Of a stretch of DNA of 64,000 nt, positions 57,328 to 64,000 are shown one piece after another. The translations under genes were made by a program, and so were the position numbers. Position 1 is the first letter of the stretch, and each line of letters starts with the position of its first letter. The notes beneath the pieces were generated by a model. The model had not been told where the DNA came from. It saw only the letters and a list, made by a program, of their open reading frames with translations, and did no database searches. The DNA lies in assembly GCF_022662335.1 (NCBI RefSeq), contig NZ_JAKNQJ010000004.1, forward strand, positions 248,001 through 312,000. Direction: 5' to 3'. Source of the DNA: Sphingomonas sp. CROZ-RG-20F-R02-07. GTDB lineage: Bacteria; Pseudomonadota; Alphaproteobacteria; Sphingomonadales; Sphingomonadaceae.

Positions 57328-59263
57328 CCTGGCCGAGCAGCCCGGCGCGCACGCGGGCGACCGCGGCGGCGTCGATCTTCACGCCCACCTGCGCGCGGAC
57401 GGCCTTGGCGAACTGCTCGACATATTCGCGGCCCACGCCGCGCGCGAGGTCGCTGCGCGTGGCGAGCAGCATCGCCTGGTTGCCGGCCGCATCGCCCGGC
57501 ACGATGGTGTCGAGCTTGATGACGTACCAGCCGGCGCCGTTCGGCGCCTCGAGCAGCTTGGCGCTGCCCTTGGCCATCGAGAACATCAGCGCGAGAGGCG
57601 GCGGCACGCCCTGGGGGTTGGCCGCCAGTTGCGCGCGCGACGCGGCGATCGGGCGCGACGGCGGCAGCGCCGTGCCGCTCTGCGCGAGCGCGGCCTGGAG
57701 CGGCGTGCCCTTGTTCACGCTGGCCAGCACCGTGCCCGCCACCTTGCGCGCGGCGATGCGGGCGCGGTCGGCCTGGATGTCGGCGGCGACCTGTGCCTTC
57801 ACCTGCGCCAGCGGACGCGGCGCGGCGGGCACGATCCGGCCGAGCGCCACGACCGCGAAGCTGCCATCGGCGCCGGTCTGCACGAGCTGCGGCGCATCGC
57901 CGTCGCGCGCGGCATAGCCGGCGGCATAGACCTGCGCGAGCGTGGGGTCGGGCTTGGCCTCGGGATGATCGGGATCGACGCCCGTCTGGAGGACGCCGGG
58001 CGTGGTCTGCGGGCTGAGCTTCTGATCGGCGATCACCTCGTCGAACGTGGCGTTCTTGCCGAGCGAATCGTCGATCGAGTCGTGGATGGCGGATAGCGCT
58101 TGGAGCGTCTTGGTCTTGCCGAGTTCGGTCGCGAGCGCGTCGTGCGCCTGGGCGAGCGTCTTGCCCGGGTCCTGCCGCACCGCCTCGACGCGCGCGACCG
58201 TCCAGCCGAGCGCACCGCGGATCGGGCCGACCACCGCACCCTTGGCGGCGGCGAACACCGCATCCGCCACGGCGGGGGCGGTCGTGCCGGCATAGGCCGG
58301 TTTCGTCACGTCGGTCTGGGTGGAGGCTTCGAGCCCCGCCGCGCGGGCGGCGTCGGCGATCGGCGTGCCGGCCTTCACCTTGGCGGCGATGGCGTTGGCA
58401 CCCGCCTGGTCGATCGTCACGACCTGGACGATCGTGCGCTTCTCGGCCGGCGCGAAGCGGGCCGCCTGCGCCTTATAGGCGGCAGCGATCTCGGCATCGG
58501 TGGGCGTCGCGCGCGTTTTCATCGCATCGGCGGTGATGACGGCATAGCGGATCACGCGGCGCTGCGGCACGGTGTAGCGCGCGGCGTTGCGCTGATAGAA
58601 GGCGGCGATCTCGCCGTCGGTCGGCATAGCGCCCTTGGCCATGGCGGCGGCGGGGACGAAGCCGATCGAACCGGCGCGCTTTTCGAGCAGCAGCGAGGCA
58701 TAGGGCAGCGCCAGTTGCTGCGGCACCTGCGTCGCGCCCATGTTCGGTTGGATGAGCTGTTGCGCCAGCGTGTCGCGCGCGATGTCGCTGCGAATCTGCA
58801 TGTCGGTCAGGTGGCGCTGCTGGAGCAACTGCTGATAGATCTGCGGCGAGAATTTGCCCGTGGGGCCCTGGAGGCCGGGGATGCTGGCGATCTGCCCGTC
58901 GACCGCGCGGCGGCTGACGACCATGCCCTGATCCGCGCCGAACTGATCGAGCGCGAGCGAGGTGATCGAGCGCTCCAGCGTGCCGTCGAGCCCGCCCTGC
59001 GTGACGAAGGTCGCCATGTCGAGCGTCGGCTGCTGCTGGCGGAACGTCTCCATCTCGTTCTGCACGCGCGCGCGCAGCTCGGCGGCGGTGAGCGTGGTCT
59101 TGCCCACCTTCGCCACGTCGTCCGCGGTCATCCCGCCCGCGCCGTTGGTGCGCAGCCCGGTCACGTCGCCCGCCGCGAACGCCAGCGCGATGACCCCGAG
59201 CACGATGAAGGTGACGACGATGCCGGCCTTGGAATTGATGATGCGGCGAAAGAAACCGAGCAT
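57308..59263 (-). CDS. ppiD: PpiD-like periplasmic chaperone / peptidyl-prolyl isomerase
   Basis: A 651-residue membrane-anchored folding factor. One N-terminal helix (about 12-31) is followed by a SurA-like helical chaperone domain (SKAGIV start, DMATFV, QIYQQLLQQRHLTDMQI). A parvulin-type region with weak similarity lies around 255-370, and a second long domain makes up the C-terminus. The parvulin core is poorly conserved, so chaperone action is more certain than isomerase activity. It is divergent from tpiA and immediately precedes trpE. Confidence 0.87.
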   Translation of the reverse strand: MLGFFRRIINSKAGIVVTFIVLGVIALAFAAGDVTGLRTNGAGGMTADDVAKVGKTTLTAAELRARVQNEMETFRQQQPTLDMATFVTQGGLDGTLERSITSLALDQFGADQGMVVSRRAVDGQIASIPGLQGPTGKFSPQIYQQLLQQRHLTDMQIRSDIARDTLAQQLIQPNMGATQVPQQLALPYASLLLEKRAGSIGFVPAAAMAKGAMPTDGEIAAFYQRNAARYTVPQRRVIRYAVITADAMKTRATPTDAEIAAAYKAQAARFAPAEKRTIVQVVTIDQAGANAIAAKVKAGTPIADAARAAGLEASTQTDVTKPAYAGTTAPAVADAVFAAAKGAVVGPIRGALGWTVARVEAVRQDPGKTLAQAHDALATELGKTKTLQALSAIHDSIDDSLGKNATFDEVIADQKLSPQTTPGVLQTGVDPDHPEAKPDPTLAQVYAAGYAARDGDAPQLVQTGADGSFAVVALGRIVPAAPRPLAQVKAQVAADIQADRARIAARKVAGTVLASVNKGTPLQAALAQSGTALPPSRPIAASRAQLAANPQGVPPPLALMFSMAKGSAKLLEAPNGAGWYVIKLDTIVPGDAAGNQAMLLATRSDLARGVGREYVEQFAKAVRAQVGVKIDAAAVARVRAGLLGQGGSAAN

Positions 59264-59375
59264 GGACGACCGATCGTGATGGAGAATGCCCCGTCGCTTT
59301 AGGGGGCAGGGCAGCGGGCTTCAAGCGGGCGCCTGCATGCGCTACCGGGCAGACTTGAACGAGAAGGGGATGGGA

Positions 59376-60122
59376 ATGGCGCGTCGCAAGCTGGTGGCCG
59401 GCAATTGGAAGATGCATGGATCGCTCGGCAGCCTGTCGGAGCTGGACGGCGTGGCGGCGGCGGCGCGGCAGGCGCCGGGCATCGACGTCGCGGTGGCGGT
59501 GCCCTTTACGCTGATCGCGCCCGCCGCGTTGCGCGTGCCGGGCTTGGCGATCGGCGCGGAGGACGTGCACGAGGCCGAGCGGGGCGCACATACCGGCTGC
59601 GTCTCGGCGGCGATGGTGAAGGAGGCAGGCGCCACCTTTACGCTCGCGGGGCATAGCGAACGCCGCGCCGATCAGCACGAGACCAGCCACGACGCCTGGG
59701 CGAAGGCCGCAGCGGCGCACCGGGCGGGGCTTCGCGTCATCCTGTGCTGCGGCGAGACCGAGGCGGAGCACAATGCCGGCCGCGCCGAGCGCGTCGTCCA
59801 GTCGCAGATCGAGAAATCGGTGCCCGACGATGCGGATGGCGACTGGTTCACGCTCGCCTATGAACCGCGCTGGGCGATCGGCACCGGCCGCACGCCGACG
59901 CTGGAGCAGATCGGGGCGATGCACGCGATCGCGCGCGCCAAGCTGGCCACGATGATCGGCGATCGCGCACAGGCGGTGCGGATTCTCTATGGCGGATCGG
60001 TGACCGGCGACAATGCGGGCGCGATTCTTGCGGTCGAGCATGTCGACGGCGCGCTGGTCGGCGGCGCGAGCCTCACCGCGGCGAAGTTCGTGCCGATCAT
60101 CGCGGCGGCGGCCGACGCCTAG
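59376..60122 (+). CDS. tpiA: Triose-phosphate isomerase
   Basis: A 248-residue glycolytic TIM-barrel enzyme. LVAGNWKMHGS holds the catalytic Lys near residue 12, TLAGHSERR the His near 94, and LAYEPRWAIGTG the Glu near 166; GGSVTGDN binds phosphate. The ATG at 59376 has GAGAAGGGG at the right distance; earlier in-frame ATGs at 59286 and 59370 are rejected by spacing and family start. It is divergent from ppiD, and its stop is 19 bases from the convergent aminopeptidase. Confidence 0.97.
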   Translation: MARRKLVAGNWKMHGSLGSLSELDGVAAAARQAPGIDVAVAVPFTLIAPAALRVPGLAIGAEDVHEAERGAHTGCVSAAMVKEAGATFTLAGHSERRADQHETSHDAWAKAAAAHRAGLRVILCCGETEAEHNAGRAERVVQSQIEKSVPDDADGDWFTLAYEPRWAIGTGRTPTLEQIGAMHAIARAKLATMIGDRAQAVRILYGGSVTGDNAGAILAVEHVDGALVGGASLTAAKFVPIIAAAADA

Positions 60123-60141
60123 GCCGCCGCCGCCGCCACGC

Positions 60142-61509
60142 TCAGCCATAGCGCGCCTTCAGCACCGCGAAAGCGGCGCGCAGGCCGTAAGCTTCGCCAC
60201 CCTTGGGCCGGCCGGGCTTTGCGGTTGGGCGCCAGGCGAAGACGTCGAGATGCGCCCAAGGGATGGTGGCCGGCACGAAGCGGCGCAGGAACAAGGCGGC
60301 GGTGATCGCGCCGGCAAAGCCGCCATCGGGCGCGTTGACGAGGTCCGCGACGTCCGATTTCAGCAGCTCGTCATAGCCGTCCCATAAGGGCATCCGCCAC
60401 AGGGGATCGGTCTCGGCCGTGCCCGCCGCGATCAGTTCGGCGGCCAGCGCCTCGTCATTGGCGAAGGTAGGCGGCAGGTCCGGCCCGAGCGCCACGCGCG
60501 CGGCGCCGGTGAGCGTGGCGTAGTCGAGGATCAGCGCGGGCTTGTCCTCCACCGCCCTGGCCAGCGCGTCGCCGAGCACCAGCCGCCCCTCGGCATCGGT
60601 GTTGGTGTTCTCGACGGTGAGCCCCAAGCGCGTCTTCAGCACGTCGCCAGGGCGGAAGGCGTCGCCGGCGATGCTGTTCTCGACCGCGGGGATCAGCAGG
60701 TGCAGCCGCACCTTCAGCCGCGCGGCCATTACCAGCCCGGCGAGCGCCAGCGCATGCGCCGCGCCGCCCATGTCCTTCTTCATCAGGCGCATGCCGGCCG
60801 AGGGCTTGATGTCGAGCCCGCCGGTGTCGAAGCACACGCCCTTGCCGACGATCGCGATCCGGGGATGTTCGGGGGCGCCCCATTCGAGTTCGATCAGGCG
60901 CGGCTCGCGGCCCTTGCCGGCGGCCTGCCCCACCGCCTGGATCATCGGATAGCCCTGCACCAGCGCGTCGCCGCGCGTGACCGTGACGGTCGCGCCATGG
61001 CGTTTCGCCAGCGCCTCCGCCTCGGCCTCCAGCGTGCCGGGCCCCATGTCGGACGCGGGGGTGTTGACCAGATCGCGCACCAGCGCGGTCGCCTGCGCGA
61101 TCCGCACGCTTTCGTCGATCGCGGCCGGATCGGTGGTGAGCAGCACGCGCGGCCCCGCATCCTCCGCCTTGCGATAGCGGTCGAAACGGTATTGGCCGAG
61201 CATCCAGCCGAGCGCGCCCGCCGCCGCGTCGCCGCCCGTCAGCCGGTAACGCCCTTCGGGCAGCGCCTCGGGCAATTTGGCGAGGCTCCACGGCCCCGCC
61301 TCGGCGATCGCGGCGACCATGTGCCAGTCCGTATCGCCGGCGATCAGGATGTGGCTGCCCGGCTTGCCGGTGAAGCGCTGCGCCGCCACCGCCATGCGGG
61401 TGGCCGCCGGCTGCCGCGCGAGCCAGGTGTCGAACTCGGCCGCCGTGACGATCTCGATCGCATGCGCGCTATGCCCGCGATCGGGCTGGAGGAGGGTGGC
61501 GTAATCCAT
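60142..61509 (-). CDS. M17 family leucyl aminopeptidase
   Basis: A 455-residue two-metal exopeptidase of the cytosol. The catalytic C-terminal domain has GKGVCFDTGGLDIKP (metal/Lys), KKDMGGAAHALALA, and the signature NTDAEGRLVLGDAL near residue 310. The N-terminal domain is divergent, as usual for PepA/PepB-type enzymes. The ATG at 61509 lies just after the serine hydrolase stop (TGACGATG); a TTG at 61515 is an alternative. It probably degrades peptides to amino acids; the pair with the hydrolase is an operon. Confidence 0.93.
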   Translation of the reverse strand: MDYATLLQPDRGHSAHAIEIVTAAEFDTWLARQPAATRMAVAAQRFTGKPGSHILIAGDTDWHMVAAIAEAGPWSLAKLPEALPEGRYRLTGGDAAAGALGWMLGQYRFDRYRKAEDAGPRVLLTTDPAAIDESVRIAQATALVRDLVNTPASDMGPGTLEAEAEALAKRHGATVTVTRGDALVQGYPMIQAVGQAAGKGREPRLIELEWGAPEHPRIAIVGKGVCFDTGGLDIKPSAGMRLMKKDMGGAAHALALAGLVMAARLKVRLHLLIPAVENSIAGDAFRPGDVLKTRLGLTVENTNTDAEGRLVLGDALARAVEDKPALILDYATLTGAARVALGPDLPPTFANDEALAAELIAAGTAETDPLWRMPLWDGYDELLKSDVADLVNAPDGGFAGAITAALFLRRFVPATIPWAHLDVFAWRPTAKPGRPKGGEAYGLRAAFAVLKARYG

Positions 61510-61511
61510 CG

Positions 61512-62981
61512 TCAATTCACCGGGCTCAGCAGAAATTGTTCGTAGCGGCCGGACCCGCCGGGTTCGGCATAGGTGGCGAGCGCGAAGCTTCGGTCGCCAT
61601 AGGTGACGCGGTAGTTGCGGTTGACGAAGCCGCCGCGCAGCCGGGGCTTGCCGCGCTGTTCGAAGACGCCGGGCACCCCCAGCGGCGCGAGGCTGGTGCG
61701 ATAGTCGCCGAGCGTCACCGGGGTGAAGTAATAGTTCGCATCGTCGGTCAGGCGGGTGCGATCGAGCGTGCCGTTCGTCAGTTGCGCGAGCAGCGCCTTG
61801 GCCCCCGTCAGCGCGGCCGCGTCGCCGGCGTCGGGCGCGGGGGGCGGCAGCACGACGGCGGCGATCCCGCTGGCAATGGCGGTGAAGGCGTCGCCCGACC
61901 AGCTGTTGGTCAGCACCACGATCGCCGCCTTGTCGTCGGGATAGACGATGTTTTCGCTGAGAAAGCCGACCGCCTCGCCGCTATGCTCCACGATCCGCCG
62001 GCCGTCGCGCGTGCCGATCGAGACGCCGAGGCCATAGCCGGTGGTCGTGCCGTCGGCCAGCTTCACCGGCGTTTCCTGCGCCTGCCAGTCGGCGGGGGTG
62101 AGCAGCGTGCGGTCGAGCCGCGCGATATCCCATTTCGCCAGATCGGCGGCGGTCATCGCCAGTTCGCCCGCGGCATAGAGCCAGCCGCGCGCGGGCGGCT
62201 GCACGGCGCGCACCGGACCCAGCGCGGCGCGGCCATAGCCCTGCGGATAGGCCTTGCCGATCGCCAGATCCTGGTCGATCGGCGTCATGCCCAGCGGCTT
62301 GAAGATATGGGTTCGCAGAAAGGCGAGCAGCGGTTCGCCCGAGACCTTCTCGACGATCAGGCCGGCGACGACATAGCCGGTGTTCGAATATTGCCACTGC
62401 GTGCCGGGCGCAAAATCGAGCGGCTTCTTCGCCCAGCGATCGACGATGCCCTGCGGCGAAACCGGCGTCGCCATCGCCTTGAAGCTGTAATCCTGCGGCC
62501 AGTAATCCTGCAGCCCGGAGGTGTGGCTGAGCAGTTCGCGGATCGTGATCGTGTCGCCGCCGCTGATGCCGGGCAGATATTTGGCGACGGTGTCGTCGAG
62601 GCTCAGCTTGCCCTGGTCCGCCAGCAGCAGCACCGCGGCGGCGGTGAATTGTTTGGAGATCGACGCGATCTGGAACGGGAGCCGCGCATCGGCCTGCGGG
62701 ATCGCCTCGGACGCCTTGCCATAGGCCCTGGCCAGCACGATCCGGCCGCCGCGCACCACCGCGATCGACACGCCGGGCGTGCCCGTCTTCGCCAGCGCGG
62801 TCGCGACGACGCCGTCGATCCGCGCGGTTTCGGCCGGGGTGAGCTGCTGCGCCGTGGCGGGCGCGGCGAGGACGAGAAGCCCGGCCAGCGCGAGGCGAAG
62901 TGGAGGAAGTGGAGGCGTGCGGCGGGTTTTCCACTTCGCGGCGGGGGACGGGGCGGATCGACGGGGCTGGGACGCGTTCAT
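61512..62981 (-). CDS. Exported serine hydrolase of the beta-lactamase family
   Basis: A 489-residue protein with a basic 25-residue lead, a hydrophobic segment (about 29-43, ending PATAQQ) as signal, and a class C-type domain. The motifs are S-I-S-K near residue 108, Y-S-N in WQYSNTGYV, and HSG in VEHSGEAVG. A C-terminal extension of about 110 residues forms a small beta-rich domain common in this subgroup. The true start may be later, since the lead is long for a signal peptide. It is likely a D-amino peptidase or esterase in the periplasm. Confidence 0.9.
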   Translation of the reverse strand: MNASQPRRSAPSPAAKWKTRRTPPLPPLRLALAGLLVLAAPATAQQLTPAETARIDGVVATALAKTGTPGVSIAVVRGGRIVLARAYGKASEAIPQADARLPFQIASISKQFTAAAVLLLADQGKLSLDDTVAKYLPGISGGDTITIRELLSHTSGLQDYWPQDYSFKAMATPVSPQGIVDRWAKKPLDFAPGTQWQYSNTGYVVAGLIVEKVSGEPLLAFLRTHIFKPLGMTPIDQDLAIGKAYPQGYGRAALGPVRAVQPPARGWLYAAGELAMTAADLAKWDIARLDRTLLTPADWQAQETPVKLADGTTTGYGLGVSIGTRDGRRIVEHSGEAVGFLSENIVYPDDKAAIVVLTNSWSGDAFTAIASGIAAVVLPPPAPDAGDAAALTGAKALLAQLTNGTLDRTRLTDDANYYFTPVTLGDYRTSLAPLGVPGVFEQRGKPRLRGGFVNRNYRVTYGDRSFALATYAEPGGSGRYEQFLLSPVN

Positions 62982-63033
62982 CGCGCCAGTCTGGCATGGG
63001 ATGCGCCTGTAGGACAGACCCCGCGCGCGGGTT

Positions 63034-63050
63034 TCCCGGCGAAGGCGGGG
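63034..63050. repeat. CCCGGCGAAGGCGGGG hairpin
   Basis: An imperfect GC stem with a GAAG loop, similar to those near 9.70 and 63.76 kb, just upstream of the serine hydrolase start. Confidence 0.45.
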
Positions 63051-63241
63051 TGATAGACACGAGGTCTGATTGGACGACGTTTTGTACGGATTGGTCCGGT
63101 CATGCGCCCGCCGATGCTCACGTCGATGGTTGGCGGCCGGATGTCGCAGAGCGTTGGCTCAGTCCCGACGTCCGGTTAGCGCTGTACGTCTTAGTTTGGT
63201 GGAAAGCGGAACGGCCGCTTTGGAGCGACCGATGCCGTTAA
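63050..63241 (+). CDS. Doubtful short ORF, Trp-rich
   Basis: 63 codons from a GTG, with a Trp/Asp-rich product (DWTTFCTDWSG, LYVLVWWKAERP). The frame looks more protein-like than its neighbours, but there is no usable ribosome site and codon use includes TTA, rare in the rest of the window. It may be a decayed or transferred gene fragment. Confidence 0.22.
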   Translation: MIDTRSDWTTFCTDWSGHAPADAHVDGWRPDVAERWLSPDVRLALYVLVWWKAERPLWSDRCR

Positions 63242-63453
63242 TTACCGTTGCGTAGAACCCGGTCCGGCTTCACGATGGCATTCTGATCTACGTGCATCCC
63301 CTTGCAGCGAGCGGCGGTTATGTCGTCCGCCCATCGTTGATAGTATCGCGGATCGTCGGGAGGTCCGACATTGCAGGCGGCTGGCTCTTTATGACGGCAG
63401 CCCCCTAAGGCTATCGCCACAGCCGCTAGCGGAAGCATGAACCAACGTCGCAT
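63238..63453 (-). CDS. Small lipoprotein of unknown function
   Basis: A 71-residue protein with a type II signal: MRRWF, a hydrophobic core, and the lipobox ALGGC with Cys19 for lipid attachment. The mature part is about 50 polar residues with two further cysteines (AACNVG, ARCKGM) that could form a disulfide, and an RYYQRWADDI helix. Signal and lipobox make it credible despite a poor ribosome site. It lies in a stretch of lower GC and differs in codon use from the core genes. Confidence 0.65.
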   Translation of the reverse strand: MRRWFMLPLAAVAIALGGCRHKEPAACNVGPPDDPRYYQRWADDITAARCKGMHVDQNAIVKPDRVLRNGN

Positions 63454-63710
63454 TTGAGAATGATCGCATCATACTCCGTTCGTCTGCAAGTGGGCGTTTG
63501 CCGCCCGGCAGCTTTTACCCCCGCGAGAAAGAGTTGAGCCAGTTGGTATCGAATGGCATCGACCCATCGCCGCCAACCCGACCGCTCATATGGTCGCGAG
63601 ACGATAAGGACGACAGAGGGCGTGTGTCGAACGGTTGGTAGAAAAGTGTCGCTCCATCCGATGTCATGTTTATAGCCGGCGAGGGCTGGGGCCCACTCGG
63701 GAAGGTCCAT
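63426..63710 (-). CDS. Doubtful ORF upstream of the lipoprotein
   Basis: 94 codons from the ATG at 63710, overlapping the lipoprotein start by 28 bases. It contains plausible segments (MDLPEWAPALAGYKHDIGW, WRRWVDAIRYQLAQL) but shows no family and no ribosome site. It is kept only as a possible remnant. Confidence 0.22.
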   Translation of the reverse strand: MDLPEWAPALAGYKHDIGWSDTFLPTVRHTPSVVLIVSRPYERSGWRRWVDAIRYQLAQLFLAGVKAAGRQTPTCRRTEYDAIILKCDVGSCFR

Positions 63711-63752
63711 GCAACATGCGCGGCGCGTCGTCACGATCGTGCTCCAACTGGG

Positions 63753-63770
63753 CCCCGGCCTTCGCCGGGG
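63753..63770 (-). terminator. Hairpin downstream of rimO
   Basis: A perfect 7-bp stem CCCCGGC/GCCGGGG with a 4-base loop, 11 bases past the rimO stop. There is no T run, so it is either a stabilising 3' hairpin or a member of the GAAG-loop repeat group. Confidence 0.42.
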
Positions 63771-63780
63771 AACAACAGAA

Positions 63781-64000
63781 CTACACCGGCACGCCGTACA
63801 GATCGTGGTCGTCGGCATGCTCGATCGCGACGGGCACGATGTCGCCCACCGCCAGATGGCCGGCGTCGCGCAGGAAGACCTCGCCGTCGATTTCGGGCGC
63901 ATCGGCCTGGCTGCGGCCGGTGGCGCCGCCCTCGTCGTCCACCGCATCCACGATCACCGGCAGCGTCCGGCCGATCTTGGCGGCGAGCTTGGCGGCCGAG
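63781..64000 (-). CDS. rimO: Ribosomal protein S12 methylthiotransferase, C-terminal end (5' cut)
   Basis: 73 codons from the window edge to a TAG stop, translated by eye. The end is a TRAM domain: [53 protein letters not shown]. The [16 protein letters not shown] block and the terminal YG-PV are characteristic of RimO, the radical-SAM enzyme that methylthiolates an aspartate of ribosomal protein S12. The radical-SAM part lies beyond the window. MiaB is the main alternative but ends differently. Confidence 0.88.
   Translation of the reverse strand, partial: SAAKLAAKIGRTLPVIVDAVDDEGGATGRSQADAPEIDGEVFLRDAGHLAVGDIVPVAIEHADDHDLYGVPV

Noticed and set aside
57328..59375. Tryptophan attenuator or leader peptide for trpE
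   Set aside because: trpE starts inside the end of the ppiD-like gene, and no Trp-codon-rich short ORF with competing hairpins was seen.
63440..63470. TGCGATCATTCTCA near the lipoprotein start as a Fur box
   Set aside because: It is one base shorter than the 7-1-7 spacing and matches the consensus poorly once aligned.

Overview
The window is chromosomal DNA from a sphingomonad-like alphaproteobacterium, most likely Sphingomonas or a close relative. The evidence is the very high GC, a GTTC-N7-GTTC SOS operator in front of lexA (the alphaproteobacterial form), the gene order trpG-trpD-trpC-moaC-moeA-lexA, a 14-gene nuo operon continuing into birA-coaX-rnj, and small alphaproteobacterial families (DUF2842, DUF1467, DUF2336). 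It is almost all core genome. I see no insertion sequence, phage gene, rRNA or CRISPR array. Genus and species are inference.

Layout. 1-7.7 kb: a lipid-degradation block (acyl-CoA dehydrogenase running off the left edge, a FadJ-type bifunctional enzyme and a serine hydrolase on the minus strand, divergent from an acyl-CoA ligase), then an AI-2E family transporter. 7.7-9.6 kb: tRNA-Asp, a non-coding stretch with an inverted repeat, then DUF2842, 5-formyl-THF cyclo-ligase, a probable 6S RNA, zapA and a coiled-coil partner. 9.8-15.2 kb: lower glycolysis (gap, pgk, class I aldolase) with a MOSC protein, a thioredoxin-like protein and thiE; tpiA lies separately at 59.4 kb. 15.3-18.5 kb: cell-wall enzymes (L,D-transpeptidase, M23 peptidase), EF-P and an inositol-monophosphatase-family protein. 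18.6-36.8 kb: nuoABCDEFGHIJKLMN, then birA, coaX, rnj and a DUF1467 gene, nearly all coupled by 1-10 base overlaps. 37.0-45.3 kb: a little-understood signalling-like locus. 45.3-51.2 kb: gltX-gltA plus a small membrane protein, comEC, and lexA. 51.2-59.3 kb: moeA, moaC, trpC, trpD, trpG, a secreted protein on the opposite strand, trpE and a PpiD-like chaperone. 59.4-64 kb: tpiA, an M17 aminopeptidase, a second serine hydrolase, a less GC-rich stretch with a small lipoprotein, and the C-terminal end of rimO at the right edge.

The most promising unexplained region is 37.0-45.3 kb: a membrane MCP-like protein and its small overlapping partner, a large membrane-anchored coiled-coil protein, an Hpt-like protein whose phospho-acceptor histidine position is Phe, a MobA-like/membrane fusion, a DUF2336 protein, and a soluble histidine-kinase-like protein whose H-box histidine is Lys while its ATP-binding motifs are intact. 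Two phosphorelay components in one gene group have both lost the phosphorylated residue, which suggests they act as scaffolds or allosteric parts rather than as a classical relay.

Regulation visible in the sequence: a strong lexA promoter inside the end of moeA, with three GAAC/GTTC half-sites at 7-base spacing over its -10; a Fur-like box just upstream of a candidate nuo promoter; and three copies of a paired inverted repeat in intergenic gaps.
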